From: VXYL01 sp963665195
Lineage (GTDB): Bacteria; Pseudomonadota; Gammaproteobacteria; Pseudomonadales; Azotimanducaceae
Direction: 5' to 3'
NCBI GenBank assembly: GCA_963665195.1
Contig: OY762070.1
Coordinates: 5,022,001 to 5,086,000, forward strand
DNA: 64,000 nucleotides
This document shows positions 54,588 through 63,529 of the stretch, in pieces; within the stretch, counting starts at the first letter, position 1, and each line of letters starts with the position of its first letter. A program made the position numbers and the translations under genes. Under the pieces are notes generated by a model, which was given only the letters and a program-made list of their open reading frames with translations, ran no database searches and had not been told where the DNA came from.

Positions 54588-55865
54588 ATGCTGGCCGCCG
54601 GACGATCAGATGGTGGCTGCCACTTGCCCGACTCGCCGCGGACATCGCCGCCGGAGCGCGGCCTGCGCTCGCTGCTGGCGGAGCGGGATTTCCTGCGGCT
54701 GTGGAGCGTGGGCGCGTTGGCGGCGACCGCGCGCTGGCTGGAGATGCTGGCGGTCGGCATTTTCGTCTTCGAGGCAACCGGCTCGGCGCCGCTGGTGGCC
54801 GCGGTGCTCATGCTGCGCATGTTGCCGCTGGGCCTGTTCGGCATCTTCGGCGGCGAGGTGGCGAGCCGATTCGACCGCCGGGCGGTGCTGCTGACGACCC
54901 TCGGACTGTCGACGCTGATCGCCGCCGCGCTCGGCGCCCTGGCCTGGTTCGAACGCCTCGGCGTCTGGCAGGTGGCGATCGGCGCATTCCTGGCGGGGCT
55001 TGCGTGGGTGGTGGACTTTCCCGTCCGGCGAACGCTCATGGCGGACGTGGTGGGCAGTGCCCGAATCGGCGCGGCGATGAGCGTCGATACCGTCGCGAGT
55101 TCCGGCACGCGGATGGTGGGACCGCTGATGGGCGGTGCCCTTTACGCGGCGGCGGGCATGGACGGGGTGTTTCTGCTGACGGCTTGTGCCTATGCGCTGG
55201 CGTTCGTCGTTCTGCTCCGCTTGCCACGGTTGTCGAGCCACGGCCCGTCGGCGGGAAGGGTCTTCGAGAAGATCCGCGACGGGCTGCGCGATCTCAAGCG
55301 CTTGCCGGTGCTGCAAGCGGTGCTCGCGGTGACGGTGGTGTTCAACGTCTGGGGCTTCCCGGTGATTTCGATGGTGCCGGTGGTCGGTGCCGAGGGGCTG
55401 GCCCTCGCGCCGTTTCAGATCGGCGTGCTGGCCAGCATGGAGGGCCTTGGCTCGCTGCTCGGCGCCTTGCTGCTCGCAGCGCTGGCGCGGCCGGGGCGGT
55501 ACCGGCAGATCTACTTCTTCGGCGTCGCGGTCTATCTGGTCGCCGCAACGCTGTTCGCGCACATGGGTGCCGCGACCCTCACCGGAGCCCTGTTGCTGGC
55601 GATGGGCCTGTCCATGGCGGCCTTCGCGGCCATGCAGAGCGTACTGGTGCTGCGCGAAGCGCCGGCCGAGAGCCGGCCGCGGATGATGGGCCTGCTGTCC
55701 GCGTGCATCGGCAGCGGCCCGATCGGACTGGCCCACATCGGCCTGATGTCGGCCTGGTTCGGCGCTGCGGCGGCGTGTTCCATAGTCGCCGCCGAGGGGC
55801 TCTTGGCGCTCGCCATCGTAGTCGCCAAGTGGCCGGCTCTGGTGCGCCGGGAGCGGGAAACGTGA
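54588..55865 (+). CDS. MFS transporter (EntS-like, MFS_3 group)
   Basis: 425 residues with about eleven or twelve membrane segments. The opening LLAERDFLRLWSVGALAATA followed by ARWLEMLAVGIFVFEATGSA, and motif A-like GGEVASRFDRRAVLL, match the MFS_3 group that includes the enterobactin exporter EntS. Typical substrates are small exported compounds; none can be assigned. I start at the ATG 54588, just before the first segment; the open frame reaches 54240 but overlaps the carboxylase gene. Confidence 0.85.
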   Translation: MLAAGRSDGGCHLPDSPRTSPPERGLRSLLAERDFLRLWSVGALAATARWLEMLAVGIFVFEATGSAPLVAAVLMLRMLPLGLFGIFGGEVASRFDRRAVLLTTLGLSTLIAAALGALAWFERLGVWQVAIGAFLAGLAWVVDFPVRRTLMADVVGSARIGAAMSVDTVASSGTRMVGPLMGGALYAAAGMDGVFLLTACAYALAFVVLLRLPRLSSHGPSAGRVFEKIRDGLRDLKRLPVLQAVLAVTVVFNVWGFPVISMVPVVGAEGLALAPFQIGVLASMEGLGSLLGALLLAALARPGRYRQIYFFGVAVYLVAATLFAHMGAATLTGALLLAMGLSMAAFAAMQSVLVLREAPAESRPRMMGLLSACIGSGPIGLAHIGLMSAWFGAAAACSIVAAEGLLALAIVVAKWPALVRRERET

Positions 55866-55897
55866 GCTGCCCGGGAACGACTTCGGGAGCCCTGCCG

Positions 55898-55906
55898 TGG
55901 TAGACT
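55898..55906 (+). promoter_or_regulatory. extended -10 promoter of gyrA
   Basis: TGG followed by TAGACT (55901-55906), an extended -10 element, lies about 55 bases before the gyrA ATG. No good -35 is seen at the usual distance. Confidence 0.4.
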
Positions 55907-55962
55907 GCGCCGCTTTGGTTCAAGGCATCCAAGCGCGCCGCTGAGCGGCGCTATTCCGGCCC

Positions 55963-58692
55963 ATGTCCGATATCGAAACCGACGCCGACGACGCGGCCAG
56001 CGCGGATCAGAGCATCCTGCCGCGCAGCATCGAGAGCGAGCTGCGGCAGTCCTATCTCGACTACGCGATGAGCGTCATCGTGCGCCGGGCGCTGCCCGAT
56101 ATTCGCGATGGCTTGAAGCCGGTGCATCGGCGCGTGCTGTACGCCATGAACGAGCTCGGCATGACCGCAGCCCGGCCATTCCGCAAGTCCGCCTACATCG
56201 TCGGCGAGGTGATGGCCAAGTACCACCCGCACGGCGACAGCGCCATCTACGAGACCATCGTGCGCATGGCGCAGGACTTCGCCATGCGCTACCCGCTGGT
56301 GGAGCCGCAGGGCAACTTCGGCTCCATCGACCGCGACCCGCCGGCGCACCAGCGCTACACCGAGGCGCGCATGGCCCGGTTCGCGGCGGAACTCTTGGAG
56401 GACCTCGACAAGGAGACGGTCGACACCGTTCCGAACTACGACGACACGCTGGAGATTCCCGCGGTGCTGCCGACGCGGGTGCCGAGCCTCCTGGTGAACG
56501 GCTCCTCCGGCATCGCCGTCGGCATGGCGACCAACGTGCCGCCGCACAATCTCACCGAGGTGGTGGATGGGTGCCTCGCGCTGCTCGACGATCCGGGCCT
56601 GTCCGTGGACGACCTCATGGAGCACATCGCCGGGCCGGATTTCCCCACCGGCGCCATCATCAACGGTCGCGCCGGCATCGTCCGCGCCTACCGCACGGGT
56701 CGCGGGCGCATCTTCATCCGTTCCCGGGCGCGCGTCGAGGGCGTGGGCACCGGCAAGGAAACCATCGTCGTTACCGAGATCCCCTATCAGGTCAACAAAG
56801 CGCTGATGATCGAGAAGATCGCCGAGCTGGTGAAGGAGAAGCGCATCGAGGGGATCACCGAGATCCGCGACGAGTCGGACAAGGACGGGCTGCGCGTGGT
56901 GATGGAACTGCGGCGCGGCGAGAACGGCGACGTGGTGCTGAACAACCTTTACGCCCAGAGCCAGCTCGAGACGGTGTTCGGCATCAACTGCGTGGCGCTG
57001 GTGGACGGCGTGCCGCGCACGGTGAACCTGCGCGACATGCTCGATGCGTTCCTGCGCCATCGCCGCGAGGTGGTGGTGCGGCGCACCATCTTCCTGCTGC
57101 GCCGGGCGCGCCGCCAGGGGCACATTCTCGAAGGCCAGGCGGTAGCACTGGAGAACATCGACGAGGTGGTGGCGCTGATTCGCCGTTCGCCGACCCCGGC
57201 GGACGCCCGCGAGGGCTTGATGGAGCGCGGCTGGGCCTCCGATTCGATCCGGGAGTTCCTCGCCCGGGCCGGCGCGGACGCCTGCCGACCGGAGGGCCTG
57301 GGGCCGGAGTTCGGACGCCGCGACGATGGCCTCTACTACCTCTCCGAAGAGCAGGCGCGGGCCATTCTCGACATGCGCCTCACCCGCCTCACGGCGCTGG
57401 AGAAGGACCGGCTGCTCACGGACTACGACGCGATCCTGAAGGACATCGAGGAACTGCTCGGCATCCTCGGCTCCGAGGAGCGGCAGAAGGAGGTGATGCG
57501 CGAGGAGCTCGAAGAAGTGCGCGAACGCTACGGCGACGAGCGGCGCACGGAGATCTTGAGTTCGCAGCTGGACCTGACGGATGAGGATCTGATCGCCCGC
57601 GAGGACCTCGTGGTGACCGTATCGCACCGCGGCTACGCCAAGACCCAGCCGATCACCGCCTACCAGGCGCAGCGGCGCGGCGGCACCGGGCGCGCCGCGA
57701 CGGGACTGCGCGACGAGGACTTCGTGGAGCATCTGCTGGTCGCCAACAGCCACGACACGCTGCTGTGCTTCTCCAATGCCGGCAAGGTGTACTGGCTGCG
57801 CGTATTCCGCATCCCGCAGGGCTCGCGCAGCGCCCAGGGGCGGCCGCTGGTGAACCTGCTGCCGCTGGCCGACGGCGAGCGCATCACCGCCATCCTGCCG
57901 CTGCCGCCGGATTGGGATTTGCCGGACGACGACGCGGAGGATGGCCCGGAGGAGCAAGCGCACTCGGCCGACGCTGTGGAAGTCGAAGACGAGGATGCCG
58001 AAGAAACCGTCGTCGAAACCAGCGAAGAAGGCCCTTGCGTGTTCATGGCGACCGCCAACGGCACGGTGAAGAAGACGCCGCTCGAGCAGTTCTCCCGGCC
58101 GCGCGCCAGCGGCCTGATCGCACTGCGGCTGGAAGAGGGCAATACCCTGGTGGGCGCGGCCATCGTGCAGCCGGACAGCCGGGCGCTCCTGGTATCGAGC
58201 GCCGGCAAGGCCGCGCATTTCGAGACTGCGGCGGTGCGTCCCATGGGTCGCACCGCGCGCGGCGTGCGCGGCATCCGCCTCGCCGCCGCGCAGCGGCTGA
58301 TCGCGCTGATCGTGCCGGCGCCGGACGGCGAACTGCTGATCGCCAGCGAGCGCGGCTACGGCAAGCGCACGGCGCTCAGCGAGTTCCCGGTCAAGGGGCG
58401 CGGCATCCAAGGCGTGATCGCCATGGCGGTGGGCAGCCGCAACGGCGACGTCGTATCCGCCGTGCAGGTATTCCCCGGCGACGAGATCATGCTGATCAGC
58501 GACCAGGGCGTGCTGGTTCGCACCGCGGCCGACGACGTCCGCCAGATCGGCCGCAACACCCAGGGCGTGCGGCTGATTCGTCTGGCCGACGGCAGCAAGC
58601 TGGTCGGCGTGCAGCGCATCGTCGAATCCGTGGGCGAGGCTGGCGGCGACGACGGCGAAAGCGCCGAGGACGCAGCGGAAGCCGACGCCTGA
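55963..58692 (+). CDS. gyrA: DNA gyrase subunit A
   Basis: 909 residues. The N-terminal cleavage domain has DYAMSVIVRRALPDIRDGLK, the quinolone region HPHGDSAIYETIVRMAQDF and the catalytic Tyr in QRYTEARMARF. The C-terminal domain has the GyrA box QRRGGTG and six blade repeats. Ser is at the position of E. coli Ser83, and Glu replaces E. coli Asp87. The C-terminal domain holds an acidic insert of about 40 residues (near 57920-58030) between two blades. It starts the aromatic amino acid operon, and its stop overlaps serC (TGATG). Confidence 0.97.
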   Translation: MSDIETDADDAASADQSILPRSIESELRQSYLDYAMSVIVRRALPDIRDGLKPVHRRVLYAMNELGMTAARPFRKSAYIVGEVMAKYHPHGDSAIYETIVRMAQDFAMRYPLVEPQGNFGSIDRDPPAHQRYTEARMARFAAELLEDLDKETVDTVPNYDDTLEIPAVLPTRVPSLLVNGSSGIAVGMATNVPPHNLTEVVDGCLALLDDPGLSVDDLMEHIAGPDFPTGAIINGRAGIVRAYRTGRGRIFIRSRARVEGVGTGKETIVVTEIPYQVNKALMIEKIAELVKEKRIEGITEIRDESDKDGLRVVMELRRGENGDVVLNNLYAQSQLETVFGINCVALVDGVPRTVNLRDMLDAFLRHRREVVVRRTIFLLRRARRQGHILEGQAVALENIDEVVALIRRSPTPADAREGLMERGWASDSIREFLARAGADACRPEGLGPEFGRRDDGLYYLSEEQARAILDMRLTRLTALEKDRLLTDYDAILKDIEELLGILGSEERQKEVMREELEEVRERYGDERRTEILSSQLDLTDEDLIAREDLVVTVSHRGYAKTQPITAYQAQRRGGTGRAATGLRDEDFVEHLLVANSHDTLLCFSNAGKVYWLRVFRIPQGSRSAQGRPLVNLLPLADGERITAILPLPPDWDLPDDDAEDGPEEQAHSADAVEVEDEDAEETVVETSEEGPCVFMATANGTVKKTPLEQFSRPRASGLIALRLEEGNTLVGAAIVQPDSRALLVSSAGKAAHFETAAVRPMGRTARGVRGIRLAAAQRLIALIVPAPDGELLIASERGYGKRTALSEFPVKGRGIQGVIAMAVGSRNGDVVSAVQVFPGDEIMLISDQGVLVRTAADDVRQIGRNTQGVRLIRLADGSKLVGVQRIVESVGEAGGDDGESAEDAAEADA

Positions 58693-59768
58693 TGCGCGCC
58701 TTCAACTTCTCGCCGGGTCCGGCGGCGCTGCCGACCGCCGTGCTCGAACGGATGCGCGAGGAACTGCTCGACTACCAGGGGCAGGGCCTGTCGGTGATGG
58801 AGATGAGCCACCGCTCGGCCGAATTCGTCGCCATCGCGGAACAGGCCGAGGCGGACCTGCGCGCCCTGCTCGGCATCGGCGCCGACTACCATGTCCTGTT
58901 CCTGCACGGCGGCGCGTCGCTGCAGTTCGCCATGGTGCCGATGAACCTCTGCGGCCCGGACGACGCGGTGGACTACATCCATACCGGCGCCTGGGGCACC
59001 AAGGCCATCGCCGAGGCGCGCACCCTTGCCCGCGTCAACGTCGCCGCGAGTTCCGAAGCCGACGGCTTCATGCACGTGCCGCGCCCCGAGGACTGGGCGC
59101 TCTGCGCAGATGCCGCCTACTGCCACATCATCTCCAACGAGACCATCGGCGGCGTGCAGTTCCGCGACATCCCGGAAGTGCCGTGCCCGCTGGTGGCGGA
59201 CATGTCCTCGGAGCTCTTGTCGCGTCCCATCGACGTGGACCGCTTCGGCCTGATCTACGCCGGGGCGCAGAAGAACATCGGTCCGGCCGGCCTCGGCGTG
59301 GTGATCGTGCGCAAGGACCTGGTGGGCCGGGCGCGGGCCGGCACGCCGCGCATGATGGACTACGCGGTGCATGGCGAGCACGGCTCCATGTTCAACACGC
59401 CGCCGACGTTCGCCTGGTACGTGGCGGGGCTGGTCTTCCGCTGGGTACTGGAGCAGGGCGGCGTGGCGGCGATGGCCGCGGCCAGCCGGCGCAAGGCGGG
59501 CGCGCTGTATGCCGCGATCGACGCCAGCGACTTCTACAGCGCCCCGGTGGCGAAGGCGGATCGGTCGCTGATGAACGTGCCCTTCACCCTCGCCGACCCG
59601 GCGCTCGACAAGGCCTTTCTCGCCGGCGCCGAGGAGCGGCACCTCTTGAACCTCAAGGGCCACCGCAGCGTCGGCGGGATGCGGGCGAGCCTCTACAATG
59701 CCGTCGGCGAAGACGCCGTGGCGGCGCTCATCGACTACATGGCCCATTTCGAGGACGAAAACGCTTGA
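58692..59768 (+). CDS. serC: phosphoserine aminotransferase
   Basis: 358 residues, PLP-dependent, making phosphoserine in serine synthesis and also used in pyridoxal phosphate synthesis. Motifs: FNFSPGPAALPTAVLERM, EMSHRSAEF, FLHGGASLQFAMVPMNL, the PLP Lys in YAGAQKNIGPAG, and KGHRSVGGMRASLYNAV. The ATG overlaps the gyrA stop, and the stop overlaps the pheA start. Confidence 0.97.
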   Translation: MRAFNFSPGPAALPTAVLERMREELLDYQGQGLSVMEMSHRSAEFVAIAEQAEADLRALLGIGADYHVLFLHGGASLQFAMVPMNLCGPDDAVDYIHTGAWGTKAIAEARTLARVNVAASSEADGFMHVPRPEDWALCADAAYCHIISNETIGGVQFRDIPEVPCPLVADMSSELLSRPIDVDRFGLIYAGAQKNIGPAGLGVVIVRKDLVGRARAGTPRMMDYAVHGEHGSMFNTPPTFAWYVAGLVFRWVLEQGGVAAMAAASRRKAGALYAAIDASDFYSAPVAKADRSLMNVPFTLADPALDKAFLAGAEERHLLNLKGHRSVGGMRASLYNAVGEDAVAALIDYMAHFEDENA

Positions 59769-60856
59769 GCGAAGACCTGAACGCCGTGCGGCAGCGCATC
59801 GACGAGATCGATCGGCAGCTCCTCGGCCTGCTGAACGAACGCGCCGCGTCCGCCGAACAGGTGGCGCGCATCAAGGCGCGCAGCCAGGCCAGCGGCGAGA
59901 CGCCGGTTTTCTACCGGCCGGAGCGCGAGGCGCAGATCCTCGCCCGGCTGCGGGAGGGGAACGGCGGGCCGCTCACCGATGAGCATGTCGAGCGGCTGTT
60001 CCGGGAGGTGATCTCCTGCTGCCTCTCCCTGGAGCAGCCGCTCACGGTGGCCTGCCTCGGACCCACCGGCACCTACACCGAGGCTGCGGCGATCAAGCAG
60101 TTCGGCCATTTCGCGAAGCTGCGCACCTGCCGGACGGTTGCGGAGGTGTTCCGCGAGGTCGAATCCGATGCGGCGCACTACGGCGTCGTGGCCGTGGAGA
60201 ACAGCGCCGACGGCATGGTGAAGCACACCCTCGACTGCTTCATGACCTCGCCGTTGAGCGTCTGCGCCGAGATCGAACTGCCGATCCACCACACGCTGAT
60301 GGCGCGGCGCGGCGCTGATCCGCAGGCGCTGAAGGAAATCTGCGCCCACGAGCAATCGCTCGGCCAGTGCCGCCGCTGGCTCGACGCCCACTATCCGACG
60401 CTGCTGCGCCGGGCGGTCGCCAGCAACGCCGAGGCGGCGCGCATCGCCGCCGACGAAGACGGCACGGCGGCCATCGCCGGGGAGATGGCGGCGGACCGCT
60501 ACGGCCTCGACATCCTGCACAGCAACATCGAGGACCAGGCGGACAACAAGACCCGCTTCTTCGTGATCGGCAAGCAGCGCACCGAGCCTTCGGGGCGGGA
60601 TCGCACCTCCATCATGGTCTCCACGCGCAACGAGTCGGGGGCGCTGTACCGCGTGCTGGAGCCGTTCCATCGGCACCGCATCAGCCTGTCGCGGATCGAG
60701 TCGAGGCCGGCGAAGTCGACTACTTGGAGCTACGTCTTCTTCATCGACTTCGAGGGCCATCGGCTCGACTCGGAGGTCGCCGAGGTGATGGGCGAACTCG
60801 ACGGCATCGCCATGGAAATCAAGCGTCTCGGCTCCTACCCGCGCGCCCTGCCGTGA
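59765..60856 (+). CDS. pheA: bifunctional chorismate mutase/prephenate dehydratase
   Basis: 363 residues from a TTG that overlaps the serC stop (TTGA). The family opens here (LSEDLNAVRQRIDEIDRQLL). Domain order: AroQ chorismate mutase (1-90), prephenate dehydratase (CLGPTGTYTEAAAIKQFGHF; VAVENSADGMVKHTLDCF; NKTRFFVIG with the catalytic Thr) and an ACT domain (NESGALYRVLEPFHRHRISL; SRIESRPAKSTTWSYVFFID), which senses phenylalanine. The TTG start suggests translation depends on coupling to serC. Confidence 0.96.
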   Translation: MSEDLNAVRQRIDEIDRQLLGLLNERAASAEQVARIKARSQASGETPVFYRPEREAQILARLREGNGGPLTDEHVERLFREVISCCLSLEQPLTVACLGPTGTYTEAAAIKQFGHFAKLRTCRTVAEVFREVESDAAHYGVVAVENSADGMVKHTLDCFMTSPLSVCAEIELPIHHTLMARRGADPQALKEICAHEQSLGQCRRWLDAHYPTLLRRAVASNAEAARIAADEDGTAAIAGEMAADRYGLDILHSNIEDQADNKTRFFVIGKQRTEPSGRDRTSIMVSTRNESGALYRVLEPFHRHRISLSRIESRPAKSTTWSYVFFIDFEGHRLDSEVAEVMGELDGIAMEIKRLGSYPRALP

Positions 60857-61953
60857 TCCCGTCCGTCAACGCGGCCATCGCCGGCCTCGATCCGTACCAG
60901 CCAAGCAAGCCCGTCGAGGAACTCGCTCGGGAGCGGGGCATCCAAGGCATCGTCAAGCTCGCCAGCAACGAGAACCCGCGCGGGCCGGGGCCGCAGGTGC
61001 GGGATGCCATCGCCGCCGCGGCCGCGGATCTCTCGCGCTACCCGGACGGCAGCGGCTTTCGCCTGAAGACGGCGCTGGCGGCGCATCTCGGCGTAGCGGA
61101 GAACCGCCTGACGCTCGGCAACGGCTCCAACGACGTGCTCGATCTGGCGGCCCGGGTGGCGCTGACGCCGGGCGCGAAGGGCGTGGTGGACGCGCACAGC
61201 TTCGTGGTCTATCCGCTCGCCATCACCGCCGCGGGGGGCGCGTTGGCGAGGGTGCCCTCGGCGGGCTGGGGCCACGATCCACAGGCGCTGCTGGCGGCGA
61301 TCGACGAGACGACGCGCATCGTCTACATCGCCAATCCGAACAACCCGACGGGTACCTGGTGGACCGAGGCCGTGTTGACGCGATTCCTGGACGCCGTGCC
61401 GCCGACGATCTGGGTGGTGCTCGACGAGGCCTATGCGGAATACGTGACCGAGCCGGACTACCCGGACGGCGTCGCGCTCGGCGACCGCTATCCGAACCTG
61501 ATCGTCACCCGCACGTTCTCCAAGATCCACGGCCTCGCGGCGCTGCGCATCGGCTACAGCGTGAGTTCGCCGGCGTTCGCGGACCTGCTGAACCGGGTGC
61601 GGCAACCGTTCAACGCCAACAGCCTGGCGCTGGCCGCGGCCGAGGCGGCGCTGGCGGATGCGGACTTCGTGGCCGAGAGCCGCCGCCTCAACAGTGCCGG
61701 CATGGCGCAGATCGAGGCGGGGCTGCGGGCCCTGTCCTTGCGCTGGATTCCGTCCATCGGCAACTTCATCACCTTCGAGGTCGGTCCGAACGGCGCGGCG
61801 CTGGCCGCCTACGAGGCGCTGCTGAATGCCGGCGTCATCGTCCGCCCGGTGGCCAACTACGGCTTGCCGAACCACCTGCGGGTGAGCATCGGGCTGCCGG
61901 AGGAGAACGAGCGCTTCCTAGACGCCCTCAAGGGCGTACTGCCCGGTAAGTGA
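60853..61953 (+). CDS. hisC: histidinol-phosphate/aromatic aminotransferase
   Basis: 366 residues from a GTG overlapping the pheA stop. HisC-type class I/II aminotransferase: LASNENPRGPGPQVRDAI, NGSNDVLDLAARV, IANPNNPTGTWW, LDEAYAEYV, and the PLP Lys in TRTFSKIHGLAALRIGYSV. In this operon position (between pheA and tyrA) it corresponds to Pseudomonas HisC2, probably acting on aromatic keto acids as well as imidazole acetol phosphate. Confidence 0.95.
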   Translation: MIPSVNAAIAGLDPYQPSKPVEELARERGIQGIVKLASNENPRGPGPQVRDAIAAAAADLSRYPDGSGFRLKTALAAHLGVAENRLTLGNGSNDVLDLAARVALTPGAKGVVDAHSFVVYPLAITAAGGALARVPSAGWGHDPQALLAAIDETTRIVYIANPNNPTGTWWTEAVLTRFLDAVPPTIWVVLDEAYAEYVTEPDYPDGVALGDRYPNLIVTRTFSKIHGLAALRIGYSVSSPAFADLLNRVRQPFNANSLALAAAEAALADADFVAESRRLNSAGMAQIEAGLRALSLRWIPSIGNFITFEVGPNGAALAAYEALLNAGVIVRPVANYGLPNHLRVSIGLPEENERFLDALKGVLPGK

Positions 61954-62765
61954 AGTCCCTGCTGCTGGTCGGCACCGGCCTGATCGGCGGCTCGTTCGCG
62001 CTGGCCGCCAAGGCCGCGGGCATCTTCGACCGCGTGGTGGGCATGGACCGAGACGCCGCGGCCCTCGCCGAAGCGCAGCGCCTCGGCATCGTCGACGAGG
62101 CGGCGCGACATCCGAGAACCGGCTTTGATGCAGCTTGCATCGCCGTGCCCCTTGGCGGCATCGCGGCCAGCGTCCGGGAGTGCATAGATGCGGCGCCGGC
62201 GCTGTTCGACGTCGGCAGCGTCAAAAGGCCGGTGATCGATGCCCTCGCGCCGCTGCCGGCGCATTTCGTGCCCTGCCATCCCATCGCCGGTTCCGAACGC
62301 CATGGCCCCGGCGCGGCGCGGGCGGACCTATTCGACGGCCAGCGCGTGGTGCTGACGCCGACCGCAGCCACCGACGCGGACGCCGTTGCCGCGGTGCGCG
62401 GCTACTGGGAAGCGGTGGGCGGACAGGTCGAGTTCGATACCGCGGCCGGCCACGACGACCGCTACGCGCTGCTCAGCCACCTGCCGCATCTGGTCGCCTT
62501 CGCCTTCATGGACGTGGTCGCCGCGGCCGGCTCGCCGCCGGGTGCGGGCAGCGGCTTTCGCGACTTCACGCGCATCGCGGCGGGCGATGTCGACGTCTGG
62601 CACGACATCCTGCATGCCAACGCGCCGGCCGTGCGCCGCCACTTGGATCGGCTCATCGAGCACCTGCGCGCCTTCGGCGAGGCCGCCGAGGAGGGCGGCG
62701 CGCCGCTGCGGCAGCGCATCGCCGCGGCGCGTCGGCGCAAGCTGGCGGTCGACGGCGACCGGTGA
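61950..62765 (+). CDS. tyrA: prephenate/arogenate dehydrogenase
   Basis: 271 residues from a GTG overlapping hisC. NAD-binding GTGLIGGSFALAAKAAG, then FDVGSVKRPVIDAL, PCHPIAGSERHGPGAARADL and HDDRYALLSHLPHLVAFAFM, as in TyrA proteins. In Pseudomonas and relatives tyrA is fused to or followed by aroA. Here it ends at the dehydrogenase domain, and its stop overlaps cmk, so aroA is missing from the operon. Confidence 0.94.
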   Translation: MKSLLLVGTGLIGGSFALAAKAAGIFDRVVGMDRDAAALAEAQRLGIVDEAARHPRTGFDAACIAVPLGGIAASVRECIDAAPALFDVGSVKRPVIDALAPLPAHFVPCHPIAGSERHGPGAARADLFDGQRVVLTPTAATDADAVAAVRGYWEAVGGQVEFDTAAGHDDRYALLSHLPHLVAFAFMDVVAAAGSPPGAGSGFRDFTRIAAGDVDVWHDILHANAPAVRRHLDRLIEHLRAFGEAAEEGGAPLRQRIAAARRRKLAVDGDR

Positions 62766-63472
62766 GCGAGGTTCCCGTCATCGCCATCGATGGCCCCAGT
62801 GGGGCGGGCAAGGGCACGGTCGCAGGACTGGTGGCGGAGCGGCTCGGCTGGCACCTGCTGGACAGCGGCGCGCTGTATCGCGTCGTCGGTCTGGCGGCGA
62901 CTCGGCGCGGCATCGATGTTGCTGACGGTGCCGGCCTCGCGGCGTTGGCGCAGAGTCTCGACATCGCCTTCCGCCCGGGGCGGGTGCTCATCGACGGTCG
63001 CGACGAAACCCAGGCGATCCGCACCCCGCCCGTCGACGCCGCGGCTTCTGCGGTCGCCGCGGTGGCCGAAGTGCGCGCCGCCCTGCTCGACGTGCAGCGC
63101 GCCTGCCGCACAGCGCCCGGTCTGGTCGCCGATGGCCGCGACATGGGCACCAACGTCTTTCCCGACGCGCCGCTCAAGGTGTACCTGACGGCCAGCGTCG
63201 AGGCCCGGGCCGAGCGCCGCTACCGCCAGCTGCGGGATTCCGGCTTGAATGACTCCAAGCGCGGTGCTAGGCTTCGCCGCCCTTCGGAGAGCGTCGAGTT
63301 CCAAGCCCTGAAGAGGGCCATCGAGGAACGCGATGCCCGGGATCGCGCACGCGCCGTCTCGCCTTTCGTGAAGGCGCCGGAGGCCGTCGCCATCGACACC
63401 ACGGAACTGACCATCGATCAGGTCGTGGGCGCGGTGTTGGCGGCTTGGCGGCGCATCGGCTCGCCGCATTAG
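62762..63472 (+). CDS. cmk: cytidylate kinase
   Basis: 236 residues from a GTG overlapping tyrA. It phosphorylates CMP and dCMP. P-loop IDGPSGAGKGTVAGLVAERL, LLDSGALYRVVGLAA, VADGRDMGTNVFPDAPLKVY and the lid region RRYRQLRDSG. The 3' end and stop lie in a 24-base near-duplicate, with a second copy just after the stop. Confidence 0.95.
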   Translation: MSEVPVIAIDGPSGAGKGTVAGLVAERLGWHLLDSGALYRVVGLAATRRGIDVADGAGLAALAQSLDIAFRPGRVLIDGRDETQAIRTPPVDAAASAVAAVAEVRAALLDVQRACRTAPGLVADGRDMGTNVFPDAPLKVYLTASVEARAERRYRQLRDSGLNDSKRGARLRRPSESVEFQALKRAIEERDARDRARAVSPFVKAPEAVAIDTTELTIDQVVGAVLAAWRRIGSPH

Positions 63473-63500
63473 TAGGGCGCATCGAGTCGCCGCATCAGTA
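63451..63500. repeat. 24-base tandem duplication at the end of cmk
   Basis: 63451-63474 (containing the cmk stop) and 63477-63500 match at 21 of 24 positions, with a period of 26. It looks like an old tandem duplication of the gene end, in the gap before rpsA. Confidence 0.7.
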
Positions 63501-63529
63501 AACAGTACGAGGACAAGCACTCAAGAGAC

